A stretch of DNA of 64,000 bases, taken from contig KV423923.1 of assembly GCA_001632435.1 (NCBI GenBank), positions 260,281 to 324,280 of the forward strand. Direction: 5' to 3'. A program made the position numbers and the translations under genes. Within the stretch, counting starts at the first letter, position 1. Every line of letters starts with the position of its first letter. This document shows positions 20,704-33,583 of this stretch, in pieces. The DNA comes from Calocera cornea HHB12733 (taxonomy: Eukaryota > Basidiomycota > Dacrymycetes > Dacrymycetales > Dacrymycetaceae). The notes under the pieces are model-generated. The model was not told the origin of the DNA. It ran no database searches and worked only from the letters and a program-made list of their open reading frames with translations.

Positions 20704-21174
20704 AGTACTGGGATCGGCGAGAGGGAAGGGGGAGATGCGTATGTACGTGTAACCTGGATGGGAGGTTAGATCGTCAAGATCGTGAATGTTGTGCATTCAG
20801 GTTTGGATCTGGATGTTACATGTACTGTACACGTATTGTTTATTGTAGGATACCCTTGCTTTGGAACAGCTTGATCTCGAGAAGAGACATGCGCTCTTTC
20901 GCGTCTGGTCGCCGCACGGAGGACGGGCGCCGAGGGTATTGCGATGAGTCAATATGCGCCGCCGACTGTGACATTGCGCGGGGCGCGCGCCCTGACAACG
21001 CCAACGCCAAGAGATGTTATACCGAAGCCCGCCGACGCAATGAAGCCTCTACTCGAGCACTGATGCGCAGTTTAGCTCGCGCTTGGTACGCTTCTTATCA
21101 TTAACTGCTCCACGACGTGCGGTGTGGCTAGCTTCTCTTCCTCCTCCATCCACCGCCTACAGGCCACAGACAGC
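20704..21174. other. Intergenic between P450 2 and 3
   Basis: No gene seen. Promoter of P450 3. Confidence 0.35.
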
Positions 21175-23353
21175 ATGCAGCTCCCCACCCTCCCCGCCTC
21201 CCTCACCCCCTACGGTCTCCTTGCCCTCTCCGTCCTCCTCGTCTACAGCATCCTCCACCTCACCGTCTACCTCGGCAGCAAGCTCCTCGCGCGGCTCCGC
21301 ACCCCCCTGCGCACCCTGCGCGGCCCGCCTTCCTCCTCCTTTCTCTGGGGCTCCATCAAGGAGGTGATCGCCGACGAGTCCGTGGTCGACCGCTGGGCAG
21401 AGGAGTATGGCGGGACGTTCGCTGTGAGGGAGCTCCTGGGGGTACGTCTCCCTTCCCGTCCTCCTGCTGCTGGGCCAGACAAGCTGACCCGCCTATGCAG
21501 GGATACAGACTATGCACGACTGACGCGCGCGCGACGGCGCACATCCTCTCGCACACATCGATCTACCCCAAGCCCATGCCTCTCCGTATGGTACTCAACT
21601 CCGTTATCGGCCCTGGGCTGCTCGTGGCAGAGGGGGACGTGCACAAGCGGCAGAGGAGGATCATGGTGCGCCTTTCTTCTTTGCATTCATGACGAAGGGC
21701 TGAGAGGGTTCGCTCGTGGTGTAGAACCCGAGCTTCTCCCCAGGGCAGATTAGGGAAGTCACCCCGATCTTCTTCGAGAAGTCGCAGCAGGTGCGTCCCT
21801 CTTCCCCTTCCTCGAGCTCCCAAGCTGACACCCGATCAAAGCTGCGCGACGTCCTCTCGAGCATCCTCAGCAAGTCATCCGCCCCCGACGGGGAGGAGGA
21901 GATCAACATGTATGCGTGGTTCGGGAGGGCCACGCTGGATGTTATTGGACAGGCTGGTGCGTCCTTTCCCCCCGTCTTCTTTCCCCCACTCTCTTTGAAC
22001 TCCCTTTCCAATCCATTCCTCAATGCTAACTCCCACCCGCAGGCTTCGGCTACCGGTTCAACGCTCTCTACGACGAAACGAACGAGCTGTACGTCGCGTT
22101 CAGGGAGATGATTCAAGCGATCGGGGACAGCGGGCTGGTGGGGGTGCTGTTGAACCAGTTTTGGTTGCTGAGGATGCTGGTGCGTCTCCCTCTCCGTTCC
22201 TATCCCTCTTCCGCCATCCGCCCGAGAAGCTGCTAGATTGAAGGACTGACATCATGTCTGACCTTCGTTCTTCGTAGCCGCTCAAACATAACCGCACGAT
22301 GCGCCGCTCGCGCTCCATCACTCAGAGGGTGGGGATGGAGCTGGTGCGTGCGAAGAAGGAGGCCGTAGAGCAGGAGATGCAGAACCGCGGCGGGGTGGAG
22401 AAGGGCAAGATTGTCGGCCGGGATATCCTCAGCTCCCTCAGTGCGTTTGCGGTTTCTCTGTGATCTGGGAGCCAGAGCCGATGCTCATGCTCATGGGGTA
22501 GTTCGGGCCAATATGGCTGCGGACCTATCCCCGGCGCACAAGATGAGCGACGAGGAGGTCTTTGCCCAGATCTCGACCTTCATCGTCGCCGGCCACGAGA
22601 CGACCAGCACGGGGCTCTCCTGGACCCTCCTCTCGCTCGCTCAGCTCCCGCGTGTGCAGGACAAGCTGCGCACGGAGCTCCTGCTCGTCCCCGAAGAAGC
22701 GCCCTCCATGGACGACCTCAACGCTTTGCCGTACCTCGACATGGTCGTCAAAGAGAGCATGCGGTACCACTGCCCCGTGCGCGGCACGGCGCGCGTGGCC
22801 ACGCAAGCAGACAGCATCCCTCTCAGCCGACCCCTCATCGACCGCAACGGCGTCTCGCACGACCACATGACCGTCCAAGCCGGAGACTCGATTGGCGTCG
22901 AGACAGTCTTGATCAACCACAGCAAGGAGTACTGGGGCGAGGACGCCAAGGAGTTCAGGCCTGAGAGGTGGGAGTCGCCCGAGTGGACCGAGGGGGCAAA
23001 CGCGCTGCCGGGCATTTGGGCGCATATGATGACCTTCATTGGAGGGCCCAGGGCGTGCATCGGCTGGAGGTTCTCAGTCATCGAGTGAGTGATGTTTGCT
23101 CCTGTCATGGGCGAGGGAGCTGACAATGGGCGAAGGACCAAGGCGATGTTGTTCACTCTGTTGCGGTCGTTAGAATTCCTCCCAGCAGAAGGGACGGAAA
23201 TTGGGATGAGGGATGTGTAAGTGGTTCGGTTTGGTGCACTGGAACGGGGCTGATCAAGGGGACAGTGCTGTCATTCGTCCCTTCGTGAAGGGCCGCGAGG
23301 GAGATGGGTTCCAGCTGCCGCTCCGCGTTAGGAGGGTGCCGCGGGCGGTGTAA
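21175..23353 (+). CDS. Cytochrome P450 monooxygenase 3
   Basis: Exons 21175-21441, 21501-21665, 21725-21790, 21842-21956, 22043-22179, 22278-22440, 22502-23084, 23136-23216 and 23266-23353 give 554 aa. Long hydrophobic N-terminus (~8-38), hinge 'LRTPLRTLRGPP', '[12 protein letters not shown]', '[12 protein letters not shown]', I-helix 'VAGHETTSTG' (~332), 'KESMRYHCPV', 'FRPERW', heme loop '[17 protein letters not shown]' where the usual Tyr after Gly is Trp. Nine exons with boundaries identical to copy 2. An in-frame ATG 51 nt upstream (21124) would add 17 residues before the anchor and is less likely. Ends 127 bp before the convergent secreted gene F. Confidence 0.9.
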
Positions 23354-23480
23354 ATTATGAATCCTGCAAGACGGGGATGGGTGCGATCCAACCGAGAACG
23401 GATGTACATTAAGATGTCCGAATCAGACTCCCGTATCTCTACAGTCGCCGGAGTCATCCAGCACACACCAAGCCTATGCC

Positions 23481-24245
23481 CTACCATGGCCGAAGGTCCT
23501 GATGGTTTCTCAGACAGTTACGTAACGGCACGAATGTTGCACTCACCTCCAGTATCTCCTCCTCCGATCGAGAGTCCCGCACTGGAAGATCCCTCTTTCC
23601 CCAGCGGCGCCGATGTGATGCAGACGCTTGACAGGTCGCCGAAACGGGGCACCACGGGTCGTGGCCGATCAGTTCGCCCCCCTCCTGCATACACATGCCT
23701 AATGTCAGTCTCTATCGGTGGGAAGAACTCAACCAGCGCACTTCACGGTAACCGCACAGGTGCGGGTTGACCCCGTCGCTGTATCCGCACATCACAACAT
23801 CCCCGTTCCCAGGCAGCCCGGTCTCGGGATCGTCTTCGATCAGTGTGAAGCCGACTGCTGAGCTCGGTGGCGGCGGGCAATCGTACAGGTTCGTATCACA
23901 GGTCGGTTGCACCACGCAGACGCCCATGGGGCAGCCTTCGTCTGAGCCGTCAAGCGGGAAGCCAGACGATGCTGTCTGCGTGCTCGTAGTTAGCTACGGA
24001 GGGCGGAGCACAGAGTAAGGACCTCATACTAGGTAGAAGCAGTCCAGGTCCGAGTATCGGCACGTCAGACCCGTTCCGGACAGCTGAAGAGAGGTGATAG
24101 CTGCGCCGCCAGGTCCTGTGGGAGGACAGGAGTAGAACGAGCATGGACTTGGTGACTGCCGCGCCCGATGGGGACTTGTTGGTGTTCCGAGGGCGGAGCA
24201 AAGAAGCACAAATTCGACAATGAACCGAGTAGCAGTGAGCGGCAT
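23481..24245 (-). CDS. Cysteine-rich secreted protein, DLRPW family, copy F
   Basis: On the minus strand, exons 24245-24030, 23975-23742, 23684-23547 and 23498-23481 (all phase 0) give 201 aa. Signal peptide 'MPLTATRFIVEFVLLCSALG', then 'TPTSPHRARQS', 'PCSFYSCPPTGPGG', 'LTCRY', 'CFYL' at the splice site, 'GCPMGVCVVQPTC', 'YDCP', 'VVMCGY', 'CGYRE' at the second splice site, an Arg/His-rich exon 3 ('SHRRRWGKRD') ending 'SEEEILE', and the micro-exon DLRPW-stop. Twelve Cys. It sits alone between the two converging P450 arrays, about 10 kb from the tandem copies, and is more diverged in exon 3, so it is an old dispersed copy kept intact. An in-frame Met 38 codons upstream exists but precedes no better signal peptide. 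Confidence 0.76.
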
Positions 24246-24944
24246 TGCTCCTGTGGAAAGAAGGACTAAGAGCACATAGATGAGTGCCAACGAGGGTGAT
24301 ATCCAGAAGCACCATATCGGATCCTCGCGCAGTCCGCCCTCACCGGAGAACGCGGCCACAGAAACGTTTGGCGATCATTCATGATTCACAGACAGCGCTA
24401 GCCTCCATAACTGAATGGTGGCAGTTACTATGGTGTGACACAAAGAAAGGGACGTCTAAAATTTATAGACTTGCAGAGCAAATCAATTGCAAGAACCCTT
24501 TGTACAGGGCCCGGCCTCAGTGGCCGGAGGCAAAACGCTTGTGCCATCAAACCAGAGTCCTATGCCTAGATCTGATCCTCAATCACCTGCACTTCGTAGG
24601 ATACATATGCGGCATAGAGATGGGATCGTGGAAGAACTGGCTTATCTTCCATGAGAAGGCCACCCGTTCGGTCATCAAAAGTCCAAGATATCGGGCGGCG
24701 CAGATAGACACCCGCTCTTGTTCGCTCAAGTGAGCTGAAGGCGCCTGCACCGTGAGACCTAGCTCACTTGTTTAAGCTCGTTGTATCCTGAGACCCTAAT
24801 GTATAGATGTAGAGCTGCATTGCACGTGTGCGGTATTCTACGGATTACTCAACTTGTTAGGGAGAATGAACGGCAAGGTATGTGTGGATTTCGTTCAGTC
24901 TCAGACCTGGATGGTTTCTGCCATATACAAGCACCGCTCACAAG
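24246..24944. other. Intergenic between secreted gene F and P450 4
   Basis: Promoter of F and 3' flank of P450 4. A short inverted motif (GGCCTCAGTGGCC, 24510-24522) is present. No supported gene. Confidence 0.35.
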
Positions 24945-27039
24945 TCAGACGACTTTCGAGACACGTGAGACAATCATGGGCTGCTGAAGACCCTTGCTTT
25001 CCTCTCCCTTAACAAAGGGCCGGGCAACAACCCTATGCAATATGTTAGTTTTGGATGTCTTCGTCAATGGCAAGACGAGGGCGGACATAGTCGAGATGCC
25101 AATCTCTTTCCCCGGAGCCTGTGCGAACTCGAACGAGCGAATCAACGTGAACAGAATGGCCTTCATACTAAGTCTTGTTTAGTATGTCAGGACTAAACTG
25201 AATGAACGTCTCAACGCACTCGATGATAGAGAACCTGTATCCGATGCAGGTCCGCTCCCCTCCGATGAACGTGAGACTGTGTGCGTAAATTCCTGGAATT
25301 TCGTTGGCACAGACGAAAGACTCGGACCAACGCTCCGGCCTGAACACATAGGCGTCCTCGCCCCACAGGAGTTTGGAGTTGTTCATGGCCCTGATCTCAA
25401 CGCCAATGGAATCGCCCGCTTGCACTCTGATGGAATTATGAGACTTCCCGTTCTTGTCCAACACGGGTCGGCTGAGCGGAATTTCGTCATCTCGTCGAGC
25501 AGTTCGAGTCGTCAAGGGTACCGGGGAGTGAAGGCGTAACGACTCTTTCATCACCATGTCGAGATACGGAAGGGAGTCCAGAGCGTCCATTCCAGGGCTG
25601 TCGTTCTCAACTTGGGACAGTTCGGCACGCAACTTGCGTTGCACCTCAGGGTGCTCCGCCAGAGAGAGCAGCGTCCAAGACAGCCCGGCTGCACTAGTCT
25701 CATGGCCCTGAGTCTGGTCTCAGCACGCCTCTCTATCGAGAATCAAGGTGCGTACTGCTCCCAAGAAGGTCAAGATCTGTGCGATGACCTCTTCCGTACT
25801 CATCCGTTGTGTATGAGGCACATCCGCAGCCATGTTGGCACGAACTGTATACCTGTCAGTGCAGTTGCACAATTGAATCTCCGAAATTCTCACTCATTGC
25901 AGTCAACATGTCTCGGCCCACGATAGAGGTCTTCCTCATGATACCATAGGCAAATGTTTCCTCTTCGATGGCTGCCTTCTTGGCACGGACCAAATCCATA
26001 CCAATACGGTTCATCGTCTTAACAGACGTTCGAATGACTGTATTCGCCTTGAGGGGCTACTTGCGTTTCAATTAGTCAAGTAGACTCGGAATGGCAATCT
26101 CTGACGCACAAGGAATCTCACCCATGGAAATCGCTGGCATAGCAATCCCAAAAGAGGTGAAACAGTAAGCGCTTGCATCACGTCATGCCAGGCGTTAAAG
26201 AGCTCGTTGCTCTGATCCTCCAACGCATTGAACCGGTATCCGAAGCCTGACAGAGTTCAGCAACGGCTTGATAAATGGAGGGATAGAATCCAAACCCGCT
26301 AATCCGATGATATCGAGGGCGGCACGCGCTGCCAACGTGTAGATGTCAATTTCTAAGCCTTTTGGGCTAATGGACGCGTTCTTGATAATATCGTCCAGCA
26401 CAGCTCGAAGCTGGAACAAGTGTTAGAAACGGCAACTACAACCGACCTCCAGACACTCACCTGGTTTGCTGTCTCAAAGAAGATAGGTGTTACTTCCCTG
26501 ATTTGACTGGGGGAGAAGCATGGATACTACTGTGACTTGAGCCGACAAATGGCCGCCGTCAGCGGATGACAAACCATGATTCTCTTTTGGCGCCGATGCG
26601 CGTCATCCTCCACCACCAACAAGCCGTCACCAACCACAGACCGCAGCATTGCTTTCGTGTGGTTAGGCTTGGGATAGTTCTCCACATGTGATAGAATATG
26701 AGCCACGGCTCGGGGGTCGATGGTGTTGAGTCGATAACGCTGCAGGAGATTCGTCAGTCCAGAGATCGAAACAGTCTTAGACAGACACACTCCCAACATG
26801 ACCGGCGTCGTATAAGTAATCCCGTACTGCTCAACCCATGTCCTTTCGATTGGATCGGCTTTGATCATCTTTGGACTATTGCCCCATAGTAGCGAGTCGG
26901 CCGGTGGACCGGGGAAACGCCTCAACGGCGTACGGAAGCGCTTGCAGAATCGCCATGTGCAAAGGAGTACGTAACCCGCGCAAGCGGCCGTCAACATGAG
27001 CCCCAAGTACCAGGCTTTATCGACAAGATACGCTTGCAT
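24945..27039 (-). CDS. Cytochrome P450 monooxygenase 4
   Basis: Minus-strand exons 27039-26791, 26739-26575, 26526-26461, 26410-26296, 26246-26110, 26056-25894, 25844-25756, 25707-25220, 25167-25087 and 25032-24945 give 546 aa. Membrane anchor within residues ~8-30, hinge 'RTPLRRFPGPP', 'VEDDAHRRQKRIM', then '[17 protein letters not shown]' (Asn of the usual NPSF changed to Tyr), I-helix 'LGAGHETSAAG' (~327), 'KESLRLHSPV', 'FRPERW', heme loop 'FIGGERTCIGYRF' with Cys ~482 (Pro-Arg-Ala changed to Glu-Arg-Thr). Ten exons. All exons join in frame, so it looks functional although more diverged than the plus-strand copies. Confidence 0.88.
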
Positions 27040-27665
27040 GGTCAACCTGAGTTGCGGAGACTGGTCCGCTCGAATGACATCCCTTATAAATAAGAGAGCT
27101 GGAGAGCAGGATCGAGGCGGTGCGCGCTCCAAGAAGGCCGATAACAGACGGACATGCATTACCGTTTGTCCATATCCTCTGTCGCGAAAGATTGCGGCGC
27201 ACGAGCCATATCTTGTACTTCTGACGGCCGCATACCGAATAAGGGCTAGCATTACTCCCGCCAATTCTCACATGCTCGGGTACGAAGCGATGTAGATGGG
27301 CGCTCGTGCTGGATCCACTGCCTTATGAGCTAATGGGCGTATACCAGCGAAGCTCATAGAAGTAGATAACCCGAAGGGGAAGTAGAGGAAGCTCTGGAGA
27401 CGTCATAGGAAAGGTCCAATGTGCTGGTCGCCTCAGCGAGATTGCGGATATGATGGCACAGTTTTGAGAGGGGTCCCGGCGGAAAAGACGATGGTGAGGG
27501 TCTAAAACGTGCATGAGTCCCACGGAGGCATGCGGTCGCCATAGCAAAACAACATGGGACGCGCGGTGCGGCATAAGCCGTCGGAGATGACACATGATGG
27601 AGTCTTGATGATTATCATTATCTATAGTTCTCAGAATCCAAGTGATCGAATCACCGCGGAGCTCA
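27040..27665. other. Intergenic between P450 4 and 5
   Basis: Promoter of P450 4 and 3' flank of P450 5. No gene seen. Confidence 0.35.
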
Positions 27666-29777
27666 TCAAGATGCCTTCTCGATCCGCTTGACCAACAGTG
27701 GTAATTGAAAGCCCCTACTCTCCTCTCCTTTCACGAACGGACGGTCGACGACCCTGGCACGTACCATATCAGTAATGACAATAGTTAATCAACCTTGAAA
27801 CACGACTTACACAGGCTTTGCTCCTATTTCCTTTCCAGGAACAGATGCAAACTCGAATGAGCGGATCAAGGCAAAAAGCAGAGCCTTCAACCTAGATCAT
27901 TCTTAGACGGGTTTCCGAGTAGACATTAGGAAAGAAGTGACGCACTCGATGATGGAGAATTTGTACCCGATGCAGGCCCGTGGTCCACCAATAAATGTGA
28001 GCATGTGGGCCCATATCCCCGGTATCTGACCAGCAGGACCAATGTCCTCGCTCCATCTCTCCGGCCTGAACTCATTCGCGTCGCTTCCCCACAGCTCTGT
28101 GGACTTGTTCATCGCCTTGATTTGAATGCCAACAAAGTCGCCTGCTCGGATGTTGATGCTCTCGTGCACTTTGCCGTACTTGTCCATCACAGGATGTATC
28201 AAGGGGAGTGTGTCATCATGTAGGGCCGTGCGAGTGGTATAGGGGACCGGGGGACACAAGCGTAAGGATTCCTTGATGACCATGTCCAGATAAGGGAGCT
28301 CGTTCAGGATGTCCATAGAAGGGGTGTCCTCTGGGACCAGAGCCAGCTCCTCCCGCAGCTTGTTCTGCATTTCAGGGTTTTCGCCGAGCTTGAGCAAGGT
28401 CCATGATAGAGTGACTGCAGTGCTCTCGTGGCCCTGCTAGACTTCAGTATTTGTAAAGCCAACCTACACATGACTCACAGCAGCAACCATCGTTGAGATC
28501 TGGGCCATCACTTCCGCATCACTCATACGGTGAGACGCAGCGAGGTCGACGGCCATATTGGAACGAACTGTTGACCAATCAGCTCTTCGTTCTCAACACG
28601 GCAGTTCGAGAGACGCACCAAGAGCACTGAGGATGTCTTTCCCAACAATGCTGTTCTTTCCCACATGCTTGCTCTCCATCTCGCGCTGGACCGCATCCTT
28701 CTTTACTCGCACCAGATCCATGCCGATTCGCTGGACGGTCTTCAGGGAATCCTTCATTACCCGATTAATCTTGATTGGCTACAGAACGATCGATCAGGAA
28801 GATTCAAGCTGCTCTGACGCCATAGCGTACGACAGATCGGAACCACTTTAGTTGGCATCTCAACTGCCCAGTTACCGGATGCGCTCCCATGACTGACATC
28901 ATGTCATGAAGAGCGGACCACAGCTCGTTGTCGGCATCGTCCAGGGAGTTGAAGCGGTAACCAAATCCTATTCCTTGTCAGACAGCAAGAGGTCCACCTC
29001 GAGAGATGACACAGACCAGCTTCTCCAATAATATCGAGCGATGCACGTCCGGCGTACGTGTATATGTCAAGTTCTTTCATATCCAATCCAGAAGGCAGAT
29101 TGCGATCCAGCACGTCACGAAGCTGAAGAGGCCGTCAGCGGCGTGGCTATGCGGTGAACTTGAGATCGTATACATGGTTCGATGTCGCGAAGAAGATTGG
29201 AGTTACATCCCGAATATGGCCGGGAGAGAAAGACGGATTCTACCTCGAGCTCATCAGCTAAGTTCTGTCCATCAGGGAAGAGCGCACCATGACCCTCTTC
29301 TGGCGCTTATGATCTTCCCCCTCCGCGATGAACAGCCCTTGTCCGGTCACCGATCCCAACAGCCCTCTGGTATATTCCGGTTTCGGATAGTTGTCCACAT
29401 GAGAAAGGACATGTGCAACGGCTCTAGGATCAGTGGTATTGAGTCGATAGCTCTGGACGACGCTCAGCAATCAAAAATGAGACCCCAGGAAAGAGAAGGG
29501 CCCGCACCCCAAACATCACCGGCGTGACGTACGTCCTCCCGAACTCGCGTATCCAGCTCTCCTCAATCCCGTCCGTACCGATCATCTGCAAGCTGTTGCC
29601 CCAGAACATCGATGCCGCTTGCGGACCGGGAAGATGTCTCAGAGGCGTGCCAAAGCGCTTGCAGAACTGCCGTGCGTGGAAGAGGGTGTAGAGCGCGAGG
29701 ACGAGGCCCAACAGGAGGAGAGCATGGCCCAAAGACCAGTCAATGGACAAGAGGCGTTCTAGTAATCCGATCTCCAT
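27666..29777 (-). CDS. Cytochrome P450 monooxygenase 5
   Basis: Minus-strand exons 29777-29508, 29452-29288, 29239-29174, 29122-29017, 28967-28831, 28778-28619, 28567-28479, 28433-27946, 27891-27811 and 27753-27666 give 549 aa. Anchor 'GHALLLLGLVLALYTLF' (~20-36), hinge 'GTPLRHLPGP', 'EGEDHKRQKRVM', 'NPSFSPGHIRDVTPIFF', I-helix 'VAAGHESTAVT' (~330; Ser replaces the first Thr of the usual HETT), 'KESLRLCPPV', 'FRPERW', heme loop '[14 protein letters not shown]'. Exon sizes 165, 66, 137, 89, 488 and 81 are identical to those of copies 4 and 6. Start chosen at the ATG directly before the anchor. Confidence 0.89.
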
Positions 29778-30273
29778 TGCAAAGGATTGAACTGCAGCAG
29801 AGAGAGTGGGCCCGAACAGCGGGGCTATCCTGGCATATAAGAGACCGAGCGACCTGACCGGCATCGGCCACGACCGAAGGATACGCTGATAGCCAAGCTG
29901 GAGACAACCGGCCGATGCGGCCTTTCTTCCCGTGCACCAGACGTTCAGCTCGTTTCCTTTGCATAACCGGTATTGATTTCCTGAAGTAGTACATGAAGGT
30001 TTAGAAAAGTCTGATACCGGGCAGACGATGCGTATCACGCCGGTGAGCCAAGCAAAGGCAAGTGTTTGTTTCGAAGGTAACCGTCGCGTCTAAAGACGTG
30101 TCGCGCGAGGTACTTAGATAGCCGAGTGCATCGGGCCCTATCCGTCTGAACACCAACAAGTTAAAGGCACTACTATCGCAGCATATACGATACAATACAT
30201 CCTTCCGTCCTTTTACATATTAAGAAATATATCCTCCCAATGTCATATCATGCTCAAGATCACACACGTCATC
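29778..30273. other. Intergenic between P450 5 and 6
   Basis: Promoter of P450 5 and 3' flank of P450 6. No gene seen. Confidence 0.35.
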
Positions 30274-32476
30274 TCAAGCTTTCGAAACACGCGAGACGAT
30301 CATAGGCAGGTGGAAGCCCGTATCCAGCTCGCCATCCACATAAGGTCGCGCGACAATCCTAGAGCAGAATCAGCTTCACGTTCAGGGAAAGTGCAGAGGA
30401 GGGTAAACGTACACATTCTTGTTCTTGATCACCTTGCCCGGTACGGCGGCGAACTGGAACTCGCGGATGAGCGTGAAAAGTAGCGCTTTCGTCCTGCCCA
30501 TCCCAAGTCAGCAACGAAACCACTTCGGGATGTAGACATATAACGCACTCAATGATAGAGAACCGATATCCGATACATGCCCTCGGCCCGCCGATGAACG
30601 TCAGCGTATGCGCATATATCCCCGGGATCTCGTTCGCCCCTCCTAGCTCCTCTGCCCACCTCTCGGGTCGGAACTCGCCGGCGTCCTCACCCCACAGCGC
30701 CTTGCTGCGATTCATGACCATGATCTCGATGCCGACGAAGTCGCCCGCCTGCACGCGCACCGTGTCGTGCGTCTTGCCGTATGCGTCGACGACTGGGTGG
30801 GAGAGCGGGATCGTGTCATGGTGCTGGACCTGACGGAGGGAGCCGTGTACCGGGGAGTGGAAGCGCAGAGCCTCTTTGACGACCATATCGAGGTATGGGA
30901 GGGCATTCAGGTCGTCCATGTTTGGTGCTTCATCCTCGACCAGGGAGAGCTCGGCTCGCAGCTTATCCTGCACAGCGGGGTTCTGAGCGAGAGAATAGAG
31001 CGTCCATGTCAGCCCGGCTGCGGTCGTCTCGTGTCCCTACTATGCTATCAGCCGTTGTACACGCAGAGGAATGCAAGGTAACGCACGGCCACGATAAAGG
31101 TCGAGATCTGCGCCAGCACCTCCTCGTCGCTCATCCTATGAGCGGGGGACAGATCGGCAGCCATATTCGCACGAACTGCAGCGGCCATCAGCTCATGCTC
31201 ACACAAGGCGAAGCACGCAAGAAGTCGGACGTACTCAGAGCACTCAGCAAATCCCGCCCTACAATCTTGCTCTTCTCTACCCCCTCCTCTGCCTTGCTGC
31301 TGGAAAGGCGCATCTCCTGCTGAACAGCGGCCTTCTTCGCGCGCACGAGCTCCATGCCGATCCGGTTTGTGGTGTTCAGGCTGGCCTTCATGATCTTGTC
31401 CCGCTTGGTTGTCTACACTCGTGGGTCAGGATCATGCCTTTACATGGGGGAGAGAGGGCGAGGGACGCACGATCAGCCGTAATATACGGAAACGGTTCCT
31501 CAGCAGACCTATGACCTGCGCCTGGCCCATTGCCTCGAACATGGCGTGGAACGCCCTGAACAACTCGTTCGACTCGTCGTAAAGTGCATTGAAGTGATAA
31601 CCAAAACCTGCACCAGCGTAAGTCATAACGTCCCGGAGCGAGATGGAAGGGGAGGAAGGGAGGGGAGGGAGAGGGCGTACCCGCCTGGCCGATGATGTCC
31701 AGCGCGGCGCGGCCGACCCAGCTGTAGACATCGATCTCTACCCCGTCGGGAGAGGGAGACTTAGACAAGATGCTATTGAGCACATCGCGCAACTGCCGCG
31801 TGGTCAGCGGAGGCTTCTGAGGAAGAAGGGTAGAGCAACGTACCTGTGCGCCGGTTTCAAAGAAGATCGGGGTGACCTCCCTGATCTGGCCAGGTGAGAA
31901 GGAGGGGTTCTACACGCATAATAACATCGCATATATCAGCATTGATAGCGTGAAAATGGAAAGGAAGGGCATGCGTACCATGATCCTCCTCTGGCGCTTG
32001 TGCACCTCCCCCTCGGCGATGAGCAGGCCCTCGCCGAGCACCCCGCCCAGCATGACACGGATGTGGTCCGGCTTGGAATACGTCTCGGTGTGGGAGAGGA
32101 TGTGCGCGACCGCACGGGGGTCGATCGTGTTCAGGCGCCATTTCTACATACAAACTGTCAGATCCAGATCATGAGATTGTAGGAGGAAGAGAAAGCGTAC
32201 GGCGAAGATCGCCGGCATCCGATAAGTAGCACCGTATCGTTCCGCCCACCGCTCAGTGATCGTGTCATCTTTGATGAGGCTCTTCAAGTTCCCCCAGACC
32301 AACGATTCTCTCTCAGGCCCGCGGAGGTGCCTGAGCGGGCTGCGGAAGCGCTGGAGGAAGAGCCATACACCGCGAAGGAGATAGACAGATAAGAGGGCGA
32401 GGGCGAGGACGTAGGCTTCACGCGAGAGGGAAAGCCGAGAGGGCAGCTGCAGGTGCAGGTCGGCGAGGGCGGGCAT
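30274..32476 (-). CDS. Cytochrome P450 monooxygenase 6
   Basis: Minus-strand exons 32476-32201, 32143-31979, 31909-31844, 31792-31681, 31607-31471, 31412-31235, 31175-31087, 31036-30549, 30493-30413 and 30358-30274 give 558 aa. Anchor at ~20-38, hinge '[10 protein letters not shown]', '[12 protein letters not shown]', '[17 protein letters not shown]', I-helix '[10 protein letters not shown]' (~340), ExxR as '[10 protein letters not shown]' , 'FRPERW', heme loop '[14 protein letters not shown]'. Same ten-exon layout as copies 4 and 5; exon 6 is 15-18 nt longer (an added Ser-Ser-Lys-Ala-Glu-Glu stretch). It is the outermost gene of the minus-strand array. Confidence 0.89.
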
Positions 32477-33583
32477 GGTGCAGCACTGGTTGTTGCTGGG
32501 TGAGGGGGTGTACAGGTCCTGCTCCTGGTCGTTGTCGGATCTGCATCCCTGAAGGACGGCACGTTATACGGCCGGCACCACTCAGGCGGGCGCCGTCATT
32601 TTGGCGTTGTCGTCGCTGCCGGAGCCACTTCAGCCTCCTGGCGTGGACTGGGCAGGCACATACGCTGAGTAAGCCCGAACCCGCTGTCAGTCCCGACGCG
32701 CGCGGCGCGGTGGACTGGCCGTGGATCAGAACCCCGCACGGCTAGAATCCTCACGACCCTGCGGCTTTTCTCTGCGCCGTTACCTTTCCACGAACGAGCG
32801 GTTGTCTACCGAGAGCTGCTTTTCTCATAACGCATGAGACCATGTACCCTATTGGGATGGAGTACTGAGGTAACGCCATGGGTGCAGCGGCTGCAACTGC
32901 AAGCCGACCTGGGAATCCGGCGACGGGGGTCTACGTGCTTCCGGAGCAGGACAAGCCATGGATCAGAGAAGTCGCGATCGAAATACCGCGTCCTACTCTC
33001 GTCCCACCGCTCAACCGCTCCTCTGCAGCACACGATTCTCTTGGATGACATAGTCCCCTTTGGAGTCCGTAAGCAAGCGGAAGATAATGCTCGAAAGAAG
33101 ACTCCGTCTCTAACGCCCGCCTGGCCGGTCTAACATTACTGTTTGACCCTGGTGGAGCCGTGAGCGTCAAGCCGCTGGAGACTATGCACTCACACACATC
33201 GGACGACCCACTGTTTTCCCCCCTATGATTCCTGCTTGATATCCACGCTCTGTCTTTGCATGAACCAATAACCACTCTGATTTGAGTGAGAGCCGTGTGT
33301 AATGAACGCGCGCCGTGGAATTGAAGACGTTGGACCAGGAAGACATCCCACTTCCTCAACACGAGTCCGCCGGCCCTCCTTGTGTGAAAGCAGCCCCGCC
33401 AATCTTATGTACGATCTTTTCAATATTTTATTCTTTTTTTGCGAGTTTTCAGTATGTATGTTGAGGTGCGTACGTACAGCTGTGTGCATGAGCCGTGCTA
33501 TTGTATGTGCGTCCATCCTTCCTGGCCCGCTCGGGCAGAGATCACATCTGTGCTCTGCCCTGTACCAGCCTATGCATCGTCTT
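32477..33583. other. Intergenic between P450 6 and membrane protein H
   Basis: About 1.1 kb holding the promoter of P450 6 and the 3' flank of the next minus-strand gene. Open frames exist on both strands but none shows a family feature or matches a neighbour. Confidence 0.35.

Noticed and set aside
24510..24522. Inverted motif GGCCTCAGTGGCC as a regulatory or terminator hairpin
   Set aside because: Too short, single and without context in a eukaryotic intergenic region.
16050..32476. Secondary-metabolite gene cluster
   Set aside because: Only P450s and one small secreted protein are present; no backbone or tailoring enzymes of other kinds, so the array is described as tandem duplication.
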